Below are positions 45,152-46,477 of a stretch of 46,477 nucleotides of DNA, one piece after another. The notes under the pieces are model-generated. The model was not told the origin of the DNA. It saw nothing but the letters and a program-made list of their open reading frames with translations, and searched no databases. Made by a program: the position numbers and the translations under genes. Position 1 is the first letter of the stretch; every line of letters starts with the position of its first letter. Source of the DNA: an uncultured bacterium (GTDB taxonomy: Bacteria; Bacillota; Clostridia; Lachnospirales; Lachnospiraceae); the NCBI GenBank assembly GCA_905215155.1, contig CAJMPJ010000028.1, positions 1 to 46,477 on the forward strand, written 5' to 3'.

Positions 45152-46477
45152 ATGGCTTCTAAAACTACGAAAAGGTGCTTATCAGCAATTTTGCCGGGGA
45201 TGCTATGTCTGAGTCTTTTGATATCTGGCTGCGGACGGAAACAGGAACCTAACATACCGCCGGTTCCTGATCCGCCGGTCAGTAAGACCGAAAAAGCAAG
45301 AACGGTTATTACGACGGACGGTGAAGTCGATGATATGAACTCTGTCATCCGTTTCCTTTTATATTCCAATGAAATGGATTTATCTGGTATTGTATTGACA
45401 AGCTCTATGTATCACTATGCAGGGAATAAAGAAAAGGGGATCGAACCTCTGCGATGGACAGGGACCAAGTGGCTCTATGATATGCTTGATGCGTATGAAG
45501 AAATTTATCCGAATCTGGTCAAGCATGCAGACGGGTATCCGAAACCTGAATTGATCCGAAGTGTGACAAAGATCGGAAATATTTCCAATAAGGGCGAAAT
45601 GGAAGAAGAAACAGATGGCTCCAGGTTTTTGGAGGATTTGTTCTTAGACGACGACCCCAGGGATCTTTATGTACAGACCTGGGGCGGCACCAATACGACT
45701 GCCAGGGCGCTGAAATCCATTGAGGAGAAGTATAAGGGAACGGACCAATGGGAAACCATTAGAAAAAAGGTGAGCGATAAGCTGATATTGTATATTATCC
45801 TTGACCAGGACGAAAGCTATAATGACTATATTGCAAAAAGCTGGCCGGATATCCGTATTTTAAATGACCAGTCTAACTTCTGGCATTTTGCTTATGCGTG
45901 GAAATTCCACACCGATGAGGTGAACAGCCGGCTCCAGGGAGAATGGAACTATAAAAACATTTTAACAGGCCATGGAAAACTGCTGGAAATGTATGCCTTA
46001 ATAGGAGACGGAAAAATGATTGAGGGTGAGCTTCCGGAGGAACAGAGAGGAAGCGAGGAGTATTTGAAAAATAATCCTCAGTATCACCGGTATGACTTTA
46101 TTTCAGAAGGTGATTCTCCCTCCTTTATGTACCTGATAGACAATGGTATGCGCAGCATGGAGAATCCGTCTTACGGAGGCTGGGGAGGACGATTCGGTGC
46201 TGTAAGTGACAAGCTGTACCGCAATACGGAGCTGGATTTCAATCCATATACCGGCCGGTATGAAGCGGAATATTCTCTGATGAGATGGTTTGATGATATT
46301 CAGGACGATTTTGCGGCACGTGCAGATTGGGCGGTGGCAGAAACGTATGCGGATGCAAACCATAATCCTACTTTGAAGATTAAGGAAGGAATTGACATTA
46401 CGGCAGCGCCGGGAGAAACGGTCACTTTAACGGCTGAGGGCAAAGACCCGGATGGGGATAAACTGACGTATCATTGG
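45152..46477 (+). CDS. DUF1593 lipoprotein (nucleoside-hydrolase-fold), 3' end outside window
   Basis: At least 442 codons, still open at the window edge. ATG 45152 with AGAGGAACGGAAAG upstream. Signal with lipobox LISGC (C27), a Pro-rich spacer, then TVITTDGEVDDMNSVIRFLL, an Asp-rich motif like that of nucleoside hydrolases, followed by LTSSMYHYAGN, LYVQTWGGTNTTARALKSI, LILYIILDQDESYNDYI and NPSYGGWGGRFG, the DUF1593 pattern. The visible end VTLTAEGKDPDGDKLTYHW begins an Ig-like domain typical of these proteins. Surface-attached; probably acts on a glycan or glycoside. Whether it belongs to the bgl operon, 49 bases upstream, is open. Confidence 0.88.
   Translation, partial: MASKTTKRCLSAILPGMLCLSLLISGCGRKQEPNIPPVPDPPVSKTEKARTVITTDGEVDDMNSVIRFLLYSNEMDLSGIVLTSSMYHYAGNKEKGIEPLRWTGTKWLYDMLDAYEEIYPNLVKHADGYPKPELIRSVTKIGNISNKGEMEEETDGSRFLEDLFLDDDPRDLYVQTWGGTNTTARALKSIEEKYKGTDQWETIRKKVSDKLILYIILDQDESYNDYIAKSWPDIRILNDQSNFWHFAYAWKFHTDEVNSRLQGEWNYKNILTGHGKLLEMYALIGDGKMIEGELPEEQRGSEEYLKNNPQYHRYDFISEGDSPSFMYLIDNGMRSMENPSYGGWGGRFGAVSDKLYRNTELDFNPYTGRYEAEYSLMRWFDDIQDDFAARADWAVAETYADANHNPTLKIKEGIDITAAPGETVTLTAEGKDPDGDKLTYHW

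Overview
The window looks like chromosomal DNA of an anaerobic, endospore-forming, sugar-fermenting Firmicute of the Lachnospiraceae / Clostridium (Lacrimispora-like) type. The grounds are: paired dipicolinate synthase genes, strong AGGAGG-type ribosome binding sites, a YesM/YesN-style two-component system, mannose-family and glucoside PTS systems, BglG-type antitermination and a BNR/KDPG-aldolase-type gene repertoire. The genus is an inference; nothing in the window fixes it. No rRNA, tRNA, CRISPR array, insertion sequence or prophage was recognised.

Region by region. 1-881: C-terminal end of a calcium-type P-type ATPase, cut by the window edge. 1294-4258: a cytoplasmic BNR/Asp-box (sialidase-like) protein, an SLC13/DASS-like permease and a stand-alone VOC domain, closed by a very long hairpin. 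4415-4948: GNAT-like gene. 5012-7449: sporulation block with dpsA-dpsB transcribed leftward and dapA divergent from them. 7655-9667: chemoreceptor. 9729-11107: HPr-like protein without the catalytic His, divergent from an AraC-type regulator across a perfect palindrome. 11199-15685: housekeeping and modification genes (zinc ribbon membrane protein, DUF2156, Eis-like GNAT, sirtuin, aldo/keto reductase, DUF951). 15732-16883: rpsF-ssb-rpsR with a candidate S6:S18 leader. 17.1-18.3 kb: an AT-rich patch of small and apparently broken reading frames. 18401-19980: secreted YHYH protein and a GNAT.

20240-38191 is a large carbohydrate locus, all rightward: mannose-family PTS EIIA; a 16-bp minisatellite; mannose-6-phosphate isomerase with an unusual C-terminal F5/8C-like domain; a response regulator, a lipoprotein solute-binding protein and a sensor kinase overlapping one another; PTS EIIB, EIIC, EIID; a membrane-anchored protein; a DUF2264 protein; GH88; a HAD phosphatase; GH43; and GH36. 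The likely logic is that the lipoprotein and kinase sense an extracellular sugar, the regulator switches on the PTS and hydrolases, the PTS imports and phosphorylates an oligosaccharide carrying an unsaturated uronic acid, and the cytoplasmic GH88/DUF2264/GH43/GH36 enzymes take it apart, with ManA routing mannose-6-phosphate to fructose-6-phosphate. No polysaccharide lyase or secreted hydrolase is present, so the substrate is unknown.

38169-40380: a broken nucleoside hydrolase gene runs straight into the 3' end of a MATE efflux gene, which is paired with an ArsR-family repressor having a clear promoter and operator. 40572-45103: a textbook licT-bglP-bglA beta-glucoside system with RNA antiterminator sites before licT and before bglP. 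45152-end: a DUF1593 lipoprotein truncated by the window edge.
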